Assembly (NCBI GenBank): GCA_934047225.1 | Contig: OW203998.1 | Location: 14,461,280 to 14,525,279, forward strand | Length of the DNA: 64,000 nt | Reading direction: 5' to 3' | DNA from: Ypsolopha sequella | Taxonomy: Eukaryota > Arthropoda > Insecta > Lepidoptera > Ypsolophidae | Part shown: piece by piece, positions 45,060 through 55,650 of the stretch | Layout of the letters: the number at the start of each line of letters is the position of its first letter | How positions within the stretch are numbered: the first letter of the stretch is position 1 | The notes under the pieces: model-generated | Seen by the model: only the letters and a program-made list of their open reading frames with translations | Databases searched by the model: none | Told to the model about the DNA's origin: nothing | Translations under genes and position numbers: made by a program

Positions 45060-46043
45060 CAGTGGAGTGCATATACAACTTTTTTCCGGAAAAGCAATCA
45101 GAAGGTAAAGTTTGACAATAAAAAAAATATGAAAAAAATCTTTGAAAAAAAAAAAGATTGTTTGACGCCAGGGTAGACACTGTCTACCCTAGAGCATAGA
45201 TAAATAAAGGAAGTATAGATTGCTCACTCCATACATTAGAACAAAGCCCGCGTAAAACTTATTATTTTCGCCGGTACCTAGTAGTTCGACTTATTATTTT
45301 TGATGTTGCTACTATACTAGATAAATTGTGACATACCTAGTGCCATCTATCAAACAGTTGATGAAACGAAATTCGATGTGTGTGTGTGTGTAGCAACTAT
45401 ACTGCATCTACAAAAACAAAAATTTGCTAGAATACGACAATACGCGACACATGGCATACGATAAATCTGAGGATAAATCGCTCAACCGTGCATGACAGTT
45501 GAGTCAAAGAGTAAAGTTATATACCGGTATGTATGAGTAGTGTGTGTTAGGTAAATAAAGCGTATTTTAATACACATATTTTGTTTAATTTGATCTTTGT
45601 GCGCCATTTACCGGAATCCAGAATAACCATCTGCACGCTTAGTTAGATTGCCAGCTTACCACCGAAAGTTTAATGAAAAAAATGTTAAAAACATCTGATT
45701 AAGAATTCACTATTTTCTGATGCGATGTTATGAAAATGTTGTGTTTTTATCCATAAATAAATAAATATGATGAACCAGAACAGTAAAATGCTATATTTCG
45801 TCGATTTCAGACAAATTTGATTTCCAGCGAGACAAGTAACGCCATCTAGCAACGTTTTTTTTAGTATTGCGAACAGTACAAGGAGAAAGCAATCTATCCT
45901 TCCTTTAATTTATCTATGCCTAGAGTGAACATTTTCATATCAACTTTTTTTTTCAAAGTGTTATTAAAATTTTTTCATGTTTTTTTAATGTCAAACTTGA
46001 CCTTCTGATTGCTTTTCCGGAAAAAACTCTATGAACGCCAATG
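45060..46043. mobile_element. hAT-like MITE, CAGTGGCGTGCA family, complete, 984 bp
   Basis: Left end CAGTGGAGTGCATATACAAC; the complement of the right end is CATTGGCGTTCATAGAG. The flanks CATAACCC (45,052-45,059) and TATAACCC (46,044-46,051) agree at 7 of 8. The arms match over ~165 bp, including CCGGAAAAGCAATCAGAAGG in both. The ~700 bp between (with a short (TG)n at ~45,380) is unique here and may be captured or inserted sequence. No transposase found. Confidence 0.8.
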
Positions 46044-46060
46044 TATAACCCAGGTTAACC

Positions 46061-46777
46061 AAAGCCTTGAGACGACATTTTCATTGTCCTTGGGCCTTCA
46101 GACTTGTCCTTCGCCTTCCGGCACCAAATACGGGTCTACTTTGTGTGGCATATATTAAGAACCCGCTCCGTATTTTTCGTCCGTTTGATGCAAAGTATTT
46201 TTTTAATATTTTTCTCATCTTTACCGCGATGTTTTTGGAAAAACCAAGAACATACACCACTTCATATTGGCCGTTTAAATGAATGCCTAAAATTATTTGA
46301 TTGAATTGTTTCTCCTTTGCGAATTATTTTGGTACTTAGACATTATGAAGAACTATTCGGAACGGGCTCGCAAGTACCAAAATAATTTGCAAAAGAGAAA
46401 AAAATAAACCAAATAATTTTAGGCATTCATTTAAACGGCCAATATGAAGTGGTGTATGTCCTTGGTTTTTCCAAAAACATCGCGATAAAGGCCAGAAAAA
46501 TGTTTAACAAAATGATTTGCATCAAAACTGTCGTCGTCGCGGACCGGGTTCTTAAGCTATGTCCTTTCTTATCTCTATGGTTTGAGGTGACAAGGACAAA
46601 GCATACCTAAGGTTAAGTTGTCTGGTGCAAGTGAGCTTTGAGCAACAATATACAATTTTAGGCTTCAAAGTTCAAAGCCTTGAGACAACATTTTCATTGT
46701 CCTTGGGCCTTCAGACTTGTCTTCCGTCCTTCGCCTTCCGGCGCCAAATAGGGTTTACTTTGTGTGGCATCATATAT
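46061..46777 (+). repeat. Pair of ~95-bp direct repeats with a TTAA element between
   Basis: AAAGCCTTGAGACGACATTT...TTGTGTGGCATA at 46,061-46,155 recurs at 46,674-46,777 with ~90% identity and an extra CTTCCGTC-like piece. Subtracting the TTAA element leaves a tandem duplication with period ~216 bp. An LTR-like miniature is the alternative reading. Confidence 0.6.
46159..46551. mobile_element. TTAA-flanked palindromic MITE, 393 bp
   Basis: TTAA at 46,155-46,158 and 46,552-46,555. GAACCCGCTCCG and CGGACCGGGTTC are the termini, and the arms of ~170 bp pair (TTTAAATGAATGCCTAAAAT in both orientations). It forms a separate TTAA group. The frames inside (46,067-46,304) come from the palindrome. 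Confidence 0.87.
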
Positions 46778-46994
46778 TCTGAATGAAAATTATGCAAGCT
46801 GTCCCATATCCGCCTATTTATTTATAGTATCACCTGTAGGCTTGTGTTACGCAAACCTAGCCTTTAGACTTTGTTGTGATGAAAACACAAAAATAAATGT
46901 ATTGTTACTAGAAATGTAGTATAAACAGTATAAATAAATTTTTATTTAGTTTAGTTTGTAATATTATTCATGTTTAAGTGTTTAGTTTGTTTAA

Positions 46995-47373
46995 GAGGCT
47001 ATGCGAATTTTATTTTTGTCACTGTCACTCCAAGCGAAAAATCGCGCAGTGCGAGAGGGGCGGATTCAGGGCTAAACTAAAATAGCTAGCAAAATTTCAA
47101 ATATTAAATCTCTAGATATTGTTGAAACACACCTAATAAAATATGTTTGAGTTCTGCATATGGTTCCTATTCGTCAAACGAGGGGAAATAGTGTGTTTGA
47201 AGACCTCATTTCAACAATTATTTCTATCGAGGAAAATGTATCCAAACATGTTTCCAATTTCAAAACCCTAGATTATATAGTCAAAATGCATATACCAGAA
47301 ACCGATTATAATTTTCCATGTATTTCATGAAATACACAGAAAAGAAACACCCATATTTTTTTCGCATATCGCC
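46995..47373. mobile_element. TTAA-flanked MITE, group B, copy 4
   Basis: TTAA at 46,991-46,994 and 47,374-47,377. Starts GAGGCTATGCGAATTTTATT and ends TTCGCATATCGCC. The core (complement) lies at 47,045-47,066. It is close to copies 24,979 and 43,899 and lacks ~30 bp present in them. Confidence 0.9.
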
Positions 47374-47377
47374 TTAA

Positions 47378-48112
47378 GTTTTCAATATTTTATAGGATTA
47401 TTTAGTTTTAAATTTAAGTTACTTTTCTGTTATTTAAGTTTTATCGAACAATAAAGATATATTTTATGTAGTTAAAAATGCCTCACTAAATAACATGGCT
47501 GGGCTTGAAAATCACTGAGTAATTCTGAAAACCTCACATCCTAATCTGTGTTGTAGTTATCTAAGCCCTGACAGCTTAGCTCCGATTTCGGTCTGTCTGT
47601 TTGTCTCGGGGCTGAACTGGGCATAGAAGTGAAGAATTAATCTGGGGCCTTGCGTGACGAAATAAGTAAAATTCTTATTGGGAAAAAATATAATGACCAC
47701 CAAAATAAACTTTGATATCCCATACACTTCGACCAAAGATAATAGTGAACACCAAAATTAGTAAATGCCGGTAAAAAATACGAGTACTTTCGTCGGGCGG
47801 GGGGCCCCCCGTGTTAATTACAAGAACTGAAGTGCGGGAGGTTGTGAAACATAATTATTCATATCTCGAATCTCTCGGATAGATTTTTATGTGGTTCTGC
47901 TTGCTTGAGGACTACATTATGTCCTTTATTTAAGATGTGTCTCGCTTGGACCGAATTTGCCCACTGTCATTTAGTGTGGAATGTCTAATTAGGCGTATTT
48001 TAAACACATCAACTTTTTACCACATATATCATGAGATTTCCCATCATACTTTTATTGTTCGGATGTCTTATGTATGGCACACCTACATACTCACATTTAT
48101 TACGCACACTAC
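47378..48112. other. No recognised feature
   Basis: A GC palindrome, GGGGGGCCCCCC, at ~47,800-47,811 only. Confidence 0.45.
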
Positions 48113-48116
48113 TTAA

Positions 48117-48584
48117 GGCGATTACCATCGCCAAATTAGCAGCTCGATATTTGTCAGTACAAATATCAACGGAAACGACATTGAAATAACGTTCATATCA
48201 GCGCGCAATGCATAGTGGCTGTTACGACGCTCGCTGCGTCCTTGATAGAGCGAAATAGGGGAAAATTATACTTTTCAGTTGGACGTGATTACTCGATTGA
48301 ATAATCTTATGTTATGTTTATAGCTATAAAGTTTATCTATTTATCAAAGCATAGATGAATTCAATCGGCCAAGCCACTCAGGAGCAGTAGGGAATTTGAG
48401 ATCAAAAAACACCACTCAGTAAAAAAAAAAATATCCTGTAGAAGTTTTGGTGGTATGAAAAAGAAAAATGTTGCATATGTTGTCTAAGAGTTGATTATTC
48501 ATAATACATGTTTTCATTATTTTTGGTTTGGCCATAAACGAGGAGTAGGCTTTAGAAAGTACCCATTTGGCAATAGTAAGGCCC
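48117..48584. mobile_element. TTAA-flanked MITE, group A, copy 4
   Basis: TTAA at 48,113-48,116 and 48,585-48,588. GGCGATTACCATCGCC at the left and GGCAATAGTAAGGCCC at the right. Nearly the same length (468 versus 466 bp) and content as the complement of 37,410-37,875, including GTGGCTGTTACGACGC and CGATTGAATAATCTTATG. Confidence 0.9.
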
Positions 48585-48588
48585 TTAA

Positions 48589-49759
48589 TGGTATACATGC
48601 AGGCGGCGCGGCGCGGCGCATCAATCTATAGCAACGGACAATACAACACATCTCTGCTCTACTGGTATTGGATTTCGCATGAGGTCATTTTGGCCTCATG
48701 TTGCAAGCGCCACGCCTCTTACCATATTTCCTAATATCTTTGCTTATTACATAATAAACGAACTTTTAAACAGAATTTACACGTGTAGCTACATTGTAGT
48801 CATGAAATAGGGTAAGTAAATTGAACTTTCCGGAAGTTTTTTTAAAAACAAGCTTGCGCTAGTAATATAAGAGCTTTCGTGCTGGAATTGTAAACGAAAT
48901 AAATATGGTTTCACCATGAAAACAGTTTTAATATTCAGAGCAAGCATACGAGTACTGCGATACAATGTACTAATTGTTTGAGTCTTGTAAATATCATTCA
49001 GGTTTTTAGGGTTTCGTACACACAGTATTAAGGAATCATTATGGTCCATAGGGATTTAAAATATCGAGACATACCCGAGCTTTACCCAAGGTACAAAATA
49101 TTTTGATGCGTTTCGGAAAATAAAATAAAACGTGAAAATCTGTACGCTCTTACTCTTTTGTAAATAGCGTTATAGTTCCAAAATATATCACTATATCATA
49201 TATCACTATAAAGCATAGTACGAATACGACTATAGTTATAAAATAATAGACGCGAGCTGAGTTCGTAGTAAAATTCCCAATCGGTGGGTTTTTCATTTTT
49301 CTTCACAAATACTATGAAACTTAAAATGAAACTTACTGCAGGTGATAGAGGAAGTCACAGCCAACATTTCATTTCCTTACACTTAACAGCGAAAATATGC
49401 GCTTTGGAAACTACAGGCACTTAAAAATATTTAATTCAAAGGTTAAGTAACTGAACTATTTTTTTTTTGTGATAGACTGCTGACGCTTTACAAACAACTG
49501 GTACTGATAAAGTTTTTCTGAATAATGCATTACTTTCTAAAAAAAAATATTGAATTATTTTTTGTATGGAGAAAACAATGATACTGTCATTTAGCTACAA
49601 TACGGCAAATCTACTTATTTGCCATGGTGGATAGCTTTTATTTCAAAATATATTAAAACAAAATGTCAAAATAAAAACACCCGAATATTTTCCCAAACGG
49701 GTGTTTTCACGGAAACTTTCCGGTAATTTTCCCGGGTGGCAACCCATCTCTAGCTCAGA
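48589..49759. other. Mostly unassigned; possible hAT end at ~49,730-49,755
   Basis: GGCGGCGCGGCGCGGCGC at 48,602-48,619 is a small GC-rich tandem run. The complement of 49,728-49,755 reads TAGAGATGGGTTGCCACCC, which looks like a hAT terminus without a found partner. The 86-codon minus frame at 48,789-49,049 has no domain. Confidence 0.4.
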
Positions 49760-50375
49760 TTGACATCAAGCACGTATCCAGACTTTTGGTTCGGGGAAGC
49801 AAGCAACAATGGGAAAGAAATCTCTGTATTTACTATTATAGTCGCCACTCACGATCGTACTCTACGTTCCTCTGAAAATTTGCTATTAGCAACTCCAGCT
49901 CACTGTTCCTATTTTTATGGTAACTCCTTTGTTGTTAAGTCGGTCAGGTTGTACCTCCCATAGCCATCAGGCGTGCTCATCGTTGCCTGTCTTCAAAAGA
50001 CTAGTAAAGGATAATTTTCTTTCTTTGTAATCTTTTTTATATTATCTACCTCTGCTACTATTATTATTATTTATGTACTGGTTTACTACGTTATTTTTGT
50101 ATTTATAATATATTTGTAGATATATATTAGTTTATTTTATGTTTCATCATATTTAAGTATTAGTACATATAGTATAGCAAGTAAACACTTATTAAATTGT
50201 CTATTATTTATATTGATGTACACCGCCTTTACGATTTATATCCTTGACATCATTTCCACCCAAAGGTTGTCTGGAAGAAATCGCTTTTAGCTGTAAGACC
50301 GCCAACTGTAACTTGTTTTTCTACTTTAAATTTTCTTTTATATGGTGCACAATAAAGAGTATTTGTCTTGTCTTG
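49760..50375 (+). pseudogene. LINE ORF2 C-terminus with 3' UTR
   Basis: Reads VATHDRTLRSSENLLLATP, FYGNSFVVKSVRLY, then in neighbouring frames LP-IAIRRAH and LPVFKRLVKDNFLSL with a stop at 50,028-50,030. The pattern (R----LLLATP-H---FYGNSFVVQSVRLWN-LP-AIR-----FKR-LK) is the C-terminal tail of Jockey/CR1-like LINE polyproteins. The 3' UTR ends with GGTTGTCTGGAAGAAATCGC and GCACAATAAAGAGTATTTGT at 50,350, then a (CTTGT)n-like tail at 50,363-50,378. 5'-truncated, with two frameshifts. No reverse transcriptase domain remains. Confidence 0.82.
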
Positions 50376-50449
50376 TCTATAGTCTGAATCTAGATACAAG
50401 CAAAATATAGTTTATAATATTATGTATCACATCACAACATTCACAACTA

Positions 50450-50990
50450 CACTGGTGGACATAAAAATCGACTCAAGCATTGTTGTTCTACATTTAAGGA
50501 AATAACCCAATCATACAAACATAAACATATGAAATATATAACATATAATTTTAAAGGTATAGGCCTCCACCTTTGATTAAATGCATTTTTGTCTTAAAGT
50601 ATTTGCTATACAGGCTGTAATTTTTTTTTAAAGTGATGATTTAAGAAATATTGAAATAATCAAATAGCGAAAACTTTAAACAAAAAACCTTCTTTTACAA
50701 AATCATTCATTTATTCATTAATTAAGTTTAACATTAGTACTTCGTGTTCCCCCCTCTAGCCCTTATAACTGCTTGCAGCCGGTTCTTCATTGACCTAATA
50801 AGTTTTTAATTAATTAAATGAATTTCACGTTCTGTATAGCGAATACTTTTAAACCAAAATGCATTTATTCAAAGGTGGAGGCCTATACCTTTAAAATGAT
50901 ATATATTTCATATGTTTATGTTTGTATGATTGGGTTATTCCCTTGAATGTAGGACAACAATGCTTGAGTCGATTTTTATGTCCACCAGTA
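50450..50990 (-). mobile_element. Tc1-like deletion derivative with ~125-bp inverted repeats
   Basis: TA at 50,448-50,449 and 50,991-50,992. The ends (C/T)ACTGGTGGACATAAAAAT continue into ~125-bp arms that are almost identical (GACTCAAGCATTGTTGT; GGTATAGGCCTCCACCTTTG in both). The centre of ~290 bp keeps the 3' end of a Tc1-like transposase gene on the minus strand. Long inverted repeats plus a transposase stub show a two-ended internal deletion of an autonomous element. Confidence 0.9.
50734..50802 (-). pseudogene. Tc1-like transposase C-terminal stub
   Basis: The last ~23 codons before a TAA read KLIRSMKNRLQAVI and RARGGNTKY. Tc1-family transposases end with S-(M/P)--R---VI-A-GG-TKY, so the reading frame and stop fit that family. 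Nothing of the DDE catalytic domain remains. Confidence 0.85.
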
Positions 50991-50992
50991 TA

Positions 50993-51539
50993 GTAAAAAC
51001 CGATACAATTTGTCGATTAAAAACGAAGCTGTGGTTTGAGAAAACGTTGAAAGACAGGTGCTCGCTAAACTGATGATTGCTGGCGAAAGATGACATGACA
51101 ATCAATGATGACGTCATTTAACACTAGCTCACCTCGGCTCACGTAGGAAGTACTGTCGGAATGCGTATACAGCAATTGCCCTTTGTCGACTACCCGATAA
51201 CCATACCATTTCAAAGTCTTAAAAGCAGTTGAGTCTTTTGAAGAAGATGAAACGCTCACATTTGGTCGGTTTATAATAAATGCGGCAGGTGACATATGAG
51301 CAAACCGGTAGAGCGATTAATACCATCAATGGTTGGATTGAAGTGTTGCAAAAAATCCATTGATTCATATTCAGACTGTGTGGTAAACAAAAGTAGGCAA
51401 TACGCGTATTGCGTAGCGCGTTATATATGCCCGAGAATATAAATTGCCTATTTATGTAGCTACTTTTAAATAGCTGTTTTGTAAAGTATTGTTTTTTGTT
51501 GTTTAAATAATGAATAACGCGTATGAAGTTTTTTTATTT
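50993..51539. other. No recognised feature
   Basis: Minus-strand frames at 50,935-51,295 are without domain. CAATACGCGTATTG palindrome at ~51,397. Confidence 0.45.
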
Positions 51540-51898
51540 TCTGGAAAATATGTAATCCATCCATCAGCCCGTATTCGTCCACTGCTGGAAATAGGCCTCC
51601 CCAATATTACGCCACTCTTGCCGGTCCTCACATCCTCACCCAGCCGCCACCCGCAACGTCCTTCAGATCGTCAGTCCAGCGGGCACGAGGGCGGCCTACG
51701 CTCCGCTTTGCTGTACTTACGTGGTCTCCATCCCAATGCCTTACGGCCCCAACGGTTATCCCGTCGGCGACAAATATGGCCAGTCCACTGCCACTTCAAC
51801 TTACTGATTCGGCAGGCTATGTCGGTCACCTTCGATCTTTGACGGATATCTTCGTTTCGGATTTTATCCATCAAAGATATCCCAAGCATAGTAAACAT
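51540..51898 (-). pseudogene. RTE-like LINE C-terminus, minus strand
   Basis: The minus-strand frame reads MLGISLMDKIRNEDIRQRSK, VTDIACRISKLKWQWTGHIC and RWGRKALGWRPRK, then shifts and ends near SSSGRIRADG. This is the well-known tail of RTE-type endonuclease/reverse-transcriptase proteins (MLG-SL-D-IRN--IR-RTKVTDI---I-KLKW-WAGHI-R--D-RW---WRPR). It begins abruptly at MLGIS, so 5'-truncated during integration, and breaks after the RRPPS motif. The composition is distinctly GC-richer than its flanks. Inactive. Confidence 0.9.
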
Positions 51899-52439
51899 GT
51901 AAACATGTAAAACTTAAATTATTTCGTATATTTCCGAAACTCTGATATTGATAAAGATAATTGGTTTTTACTTTGATTTTAACTTATTTACCTATGTTGT
52001 TAAAACTTTGAACCTTGTGACCAGACATAGATTGATCGATATATTATTCTTATTATTTAATAAAAAATGTACTTCATACCTTTAAGATTTAGTAAGTAGA
52101 ACAAAGATTTCCAAAGTTTAGATGAGCCTTGGCCCCTAAAATCTATTGCATTATTTTTGAATGTGTGCGTTAACATAATGCCGACGCACGCACACTTATG
52201 AGTGCGCAATCTGTCTACCTACGGTCAGCAAACTGATCAGACTACTAAATTTGTTGAAATGATTAACTTTAAGTGCACTTAATGCGTCCAAATCACTGTG
52301 TTCAGAAAAGCACTAATTCCAAATGTGTGAGCGTCACCCATTTAAAAGTGGAAACGGCAAGGGCAAGGGCTTATCTTGTCTTTTGAAATCTTTGAAGTAG
52401 AATATAAGAAGGAATGCTTTGGCGACAATTGGCGAACTT
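51899..52439. other. No recognised feature
   Basis: AT-rich; nothing recognised. Confidence 0.45.
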
Positions 52440-52640
52440 CCTGAAGCAGGGTAAAGTCAAAAGCACCCGAAATAGAAGGGCTAGATGTAAATGAAGCAAA
52501 AAGGTATATCAGGATCGTAGCAGACTGAAGTCTCTGACCATCCCTCTTGTAGAAATGCGTGAGTATATGTATTCATGTTATAAAACCTTATAAAAATATA
52601 TGAACGAAAAATAAACGAAAACATTTCCGCATATTTGTTG
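52440..52640 (+). pseudogene. RTE-like LINE tail fragment
   Basis: ATATCAGGATCGTAGCAGAC reads YQDRSRLKSLTIPL, parallel to the RDR-W tail of RTE-type elements, followed by an AT-rich tail with AAAATAAACGAAAACA. A related piece is at 21,895-22,032. Short and degraded. Confidence 0.45.
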
Positions 52641-52837
52641 CATTAATATCCATAATGCGTAGGTAAGTAAGTACTTATAATTATAAACTCCATGTTCTTG
52701 TATAGGATAATCCAATATCCGGGTCGAGATAATAAATTGTTCAGTATAAGTTCATTTATATTTATTTTATATGAATTGTTTTTATTGCTTATTCCCCGTT
52801 GGCAAGGACTTGTAACGTTATGTACTATTTATTTATA

Positions 52838-53101
52838 CAACGTGTAACAGAAAGGTGGAACCATAATATTTGAAGAGCTTATTAAGTCAATGGTGTAGAA
52901 CAACTTTTACTATGGAGATAAATCTGAAATATCAAAAAAAATCTGCCCTTCCATACATTTCGGCCAAGCGGCATTGCATTTTTCTATGAAGCAGTAAAAT
53001 ATTTTTTTCGAGATACAGGTTTTGTTCCATAGTAAAAGTTGTTCTAAGCCATTGACTAAATAAGCTCTTCAAATATGGTTACACCTTTCTGTTACACGTT
53101 G
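52838..53101. mobile_element. TA-flanked palindromic MITE, 264 bp
   Basis: CAACGTGTAACAGAAAGGTG and CACCTTTCTGTTACACGTTG are perfect 20-bp termini. TA at 52,836-52,837 and 53,102-53,103. The arms continue (TTGAAGAGCTTATT; CAACTTTTACTATGGA), and the centre has TTCGGCCAAG. The internal AACAACTTTTACTATGGA also occurs in the GCGGAAGCCGG family, so the two may be related Tc1/mariner-type MITEs. Confidence 0.9.
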
Positions 53102-53103
53102 TA

Positions 53104-53335
53104 TATTTAGTACTGTATGTTTTTTTTTACAAAAATGTTACTAAAATTGTTAACAAGTGTCACTTTTACTTTTTTATTATCATACCTGACTTATATGTCA
53201 ATATTTTTTTGCATTCGACTGATTTTTTTAATTGTTTTAATACTAATAAATAAACAAAAGAAATATATTTATTACTCGACATTTATCTACATTAGAGGTT
53301 GTTTTGTGCATAATTTATTATTATACTTTTGTATA
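53104..53335. other. No recognised feature
   Basis: T-rich. The 79-codon frame 53,117-53,356 is highly hydrophobic only because of its T-rich codons; no gene is called. Confidence 0.45.
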
Positions 53336-53615
53336 GCGGCGGTAGCTCAGGTGTAGAACTTTAGCCTCTCAATCTTGAGATCCAGGTTCGACCGAGTTTT
53401 TCGGAATTTATGTGCATAGTTTTGTCTTATTTACCACTTGCTGAGTGGTGAATTTTGAGGAAATACATCGTGAGGAAACCTGCATACCCTAAAAAGCGTG
53501 TATTTGTACCCGAAGAACAGCGATAAGGCTTACCTGTCACCATTGCACCATCATGTTGGGACGTAATAATCGCCGGTGAAACGTGGGTGTACCGAGTGTG
53601 GACTGTGACTTTGTT
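53336..53615 (+). repeat. tRNA-derived SINE, near complete
   Basis: Head: GGCGGTAGCTCAGGTGTAGA (A box) and CCAGGTTCGACC (B box). Body: TTTTTCGGAATTTATG, TTTACCACTTGCTGAGTGG, ACATCGTGAGGAAACCTGCA, then GACGTAATAATCGCCGGTG and GGGTGTACCGAGTGTG. I recognise the body as a widespread lepidopteran SINE. Body fragments occur at 18,055-18,130 and 63,845-64,000. Internal pol III promoter boxes look intact, but some B-box bases are lost (GACC for GANTCC). Confidence 0.82.
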
Positions 53616-53684
53616 TATTGTTTGAAATAATCACTGAAAACAAAAATTTTGTTTTTATTTTCAGTGATTATAAAAATTAAACCT

Positions 53685-53924
53685 ACAAAAACAGTTCGTC
53701 CTAAATGCCAACATTTCCATGATAACATTCGTAATATTTTTTTACAGCTGACACTTTTTAAAAATTTAATTAATGTTGCTGTTAGCTTAATGTTGTCTTA
53801 TTCATACACATAAGAAATTACATAATTTGGATTTGTCATTCCCAAAAAAAATGCAAAAATGTTAGTACCTACTGAAAACTTTAAATTCTTTATAGAAAAC
53901 AGCAATTTCATATGTAAAGACCTA
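53685..53924. repeat. MITE of the 11,117-11,540 family, 5'-truncated
   Basis: CAGTTCGTCCTAAATGCC, TGTTGCTGTTAGCTTAATGT and the terminus GCAATTTCATATGTAAAGAC match the right two-thirds of 11,117-11,540. The left inverted end is missing, and the copy abuts SINE-flanking sequence. Confidence 0.72.
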
Positions 53925-54124
53925 ATAAAAACTCACTTTCGTAATTTAAATTTTTATGTTGGTTGAAATAATTTGGCAGAGCAGAAGTGGACAATGGTAC
54001 ATACTAACAGCACCTCCTGACACCAAAGTTCATTTATTTTCTCTTACATAGGAGCATTTATTACAATGTCATTATCGTAATTAATTTGACCTTGATGAAC
54101 TATAATAAACACCGTTTTTATTAA

Positions 54125-54530
54125 GGCGATATGTAAAAGTTTTGGCATCCCTGTTACCCCATATGCGAAAGAACCCTCAGTGCCAGAGGGACGGATTCGC
54201 GGAAAAGTAGCACAAAGTCGGTTTTTTATAATATAAAATGTACTAAAGTTGCTACCAAAATTCCGTTTAATCAAGTTCTAGATACTGTTAAAACCCATCT
54301 AATAAATATAAATTGCAGTCCGTATGTCATTCCAGATCGTCAACCCAGAAGAATTGGTGTCGAAAAAGACCTCATTTCAATAAATATTTGTATAAAGCCG
54401 AATTTCTCCAATCGCGTTTTTGTTTAACAGATCCCTAGAAAAAGATTCCAAAAATAATGTACAATTTTATCAAAATAACACATTATTCACTGAAGTAGAT
54501 ATGCAAGATCTAAAAGTGTCAATGACCAAC
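54125..54530. mobile_element. TTAA-flanked MITE, group B, copy 5
   Basis: TTAA at 54,121-54,124, then GGCGATATG; probable TTAA at 54,531-54,534. It is the reverse orientation of 15,469-15,885 (shared GAATTGGTGTCGAAAAAGAC, CCAATCGCGTTT, ATGCAAG.TCTAAAAGTGTC). The core (complement) lies at ~54,178-54,200. Confidence 0.82.
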
Positions 54531-54534
54531 TTAA

Positions 54535-54737
54535 TTATTAATGTATTTTTATTGACTCCCTTTTTTCTTTTTATTTTAATGCAGGATAATAATTTAAGGC
54601 TCATTGTTCAAAAGAAGGTGTTTGAATTTGAAGAAGAACTTAAAGCTGTTCTCGACGCCAACGTGATGAGATTCACGCAATACCACCTGCGGCCATCCCA
54701 TATAATTATGGAAATGGAATTTTGAAATGTAGCCTGT
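54535..54737. other. Unassigned short frame
   Basis: The frame 54,420-54,725 begins in the MITE. Its last third (LIVQKKVFEFEEELKAVLDA...) looks protein-like, but I cannot link it to a family. It may be a remnant of an unrecognised element gene. Confidence 0.3.
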
Positions 54738-54860
54738 GCAAATTCAAATTCAAATAGTTTATTTTGTAAAGTAGGTATACATAATACACTTTTTACAAGT
54801 CAAATTTAATCTTCTAATAATATATGTAATAAAATAATAAATGTACATGAACTAAATTAA
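54738..54860 (-). repeat. LINE 3' end, minus strand (TTTGAATTTGAATTT tail)
   Basis: The complement ends AAAATAAACTATTTGAATTT with a GAATTT repeat tail, a common 3' end of lepidopteran LINEs. No coding part adjoins it. Confidence 0.55.
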
Positions 54861-54954
54861 AGGTTTTTTAATTTATGTAGCAATATATATATACGATTAA
54901 AGTTATAGGTAAAATCTATACTTACAATTAATCTATAATATACAAGGTGAAATC

Positions 54955-55180
54955 CAATCAACCGCCCGAACCCATAACGGATACCCGGCCAGGGACCAGG
55001 AACAAGGTTCAATGTTTACCAACCGAGCCCCCAGCACGAATCTAGGCAATCGCACTTTCGAGGCCAAAATAGGCTATGTCAGCTATTGGAGGGCTCATCA
55101 GCAAAGCTCTAAGCCTTGATCAGTCACGATGACCGAAAACGGCCAGGAGATATCATCATCATCATCATCATCATGATCAA
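54955..55180 (+). repeat. LINE-like 3' sequence ending in (ATC)n
   Basis: A GC-richer stretch (CCCGAACCCATAACGGATAC; ACCGAAAACGGCCAGGAG) ends in a run of about eight ATC units at 55,151-55,175. The abrupt microsatellite end is typical of LINE 3' tails. The protein frame is not recognised. Confidence 0.5.
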
Positions 55181-55239
55181 AGATGTAAGATAATGATTTT
55201 CAATGTCTGTCTAGCCGTATTGTCACCAATACGAAGAGA

Positions 55240-55650
55240 GGTAAATGTAGAAAAGAAAAAACGTATTTGATATTTAATTGTAATTACCAGGTGTAAATAG
55301 ACTTCATCAGGTGGTAGAGCTGATGCCGGGCTCAACTGTGGAGGTACCACCATCTTTCTTGGAGACCCCCTCGCAGCAATGCGGGGGAGAGTAAGAGGAC
55401 AGCTCACAGGCAAAAAACCAGGAGGCCCACCATGCCTGGGATCGATGGATGGCGGCATATCCATCCCTAATAGCCGGGCCTTATATGGAACAGACTGGTG
55501 ACGGGCAGCGGCGTCACTGGTGCGAGGGTTCCGGCACCGCGCTCACCAACAATTCTTCCAGGATGACCGCCGGGAGTGGCAAAGTCCTGGAAATGCTTAT
55601 GTCCAGCAGTGGACGAACTAGGCTAAAGGATGGAAATACTTAAAATTAAT
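55240..55650 (+). pseudogene. RTE-like LINE C-terminus
   Basis: In the plus frames the end reads DDRREWQSPGNAYVQQWTN before a stop near 55,622, which matches the REW--LG-AYVQQWT end of RTE-type proteins. Upstream ~300 bp is GC-rich (GGTACCACCATCTTTCTTGG; GGCAGCGGCGTCACTGGTGC) and probably the frameshifted remainder. No RT motifs are present. Confidence 0.65.

Noticed and set aside
46061..46777. Definite LTR/TRIM retrotransposon
   Set aside because: No TG...CA repeat ends, no primer-binding site or polypurine tract seen; tandem duplication explains the data more simply.
47800..47811. GGGGGGCCCCCC as a regulatory element
   Set aside because: Too short and isolated; simple-sequence origin is sufficient.
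53117..53356. 79-codon hydrophobic frame resembling a membrane protein
   Set aside because: Hydrophobicity follows from T-rich codons; it runs into the SINE head and has no conserved residues.
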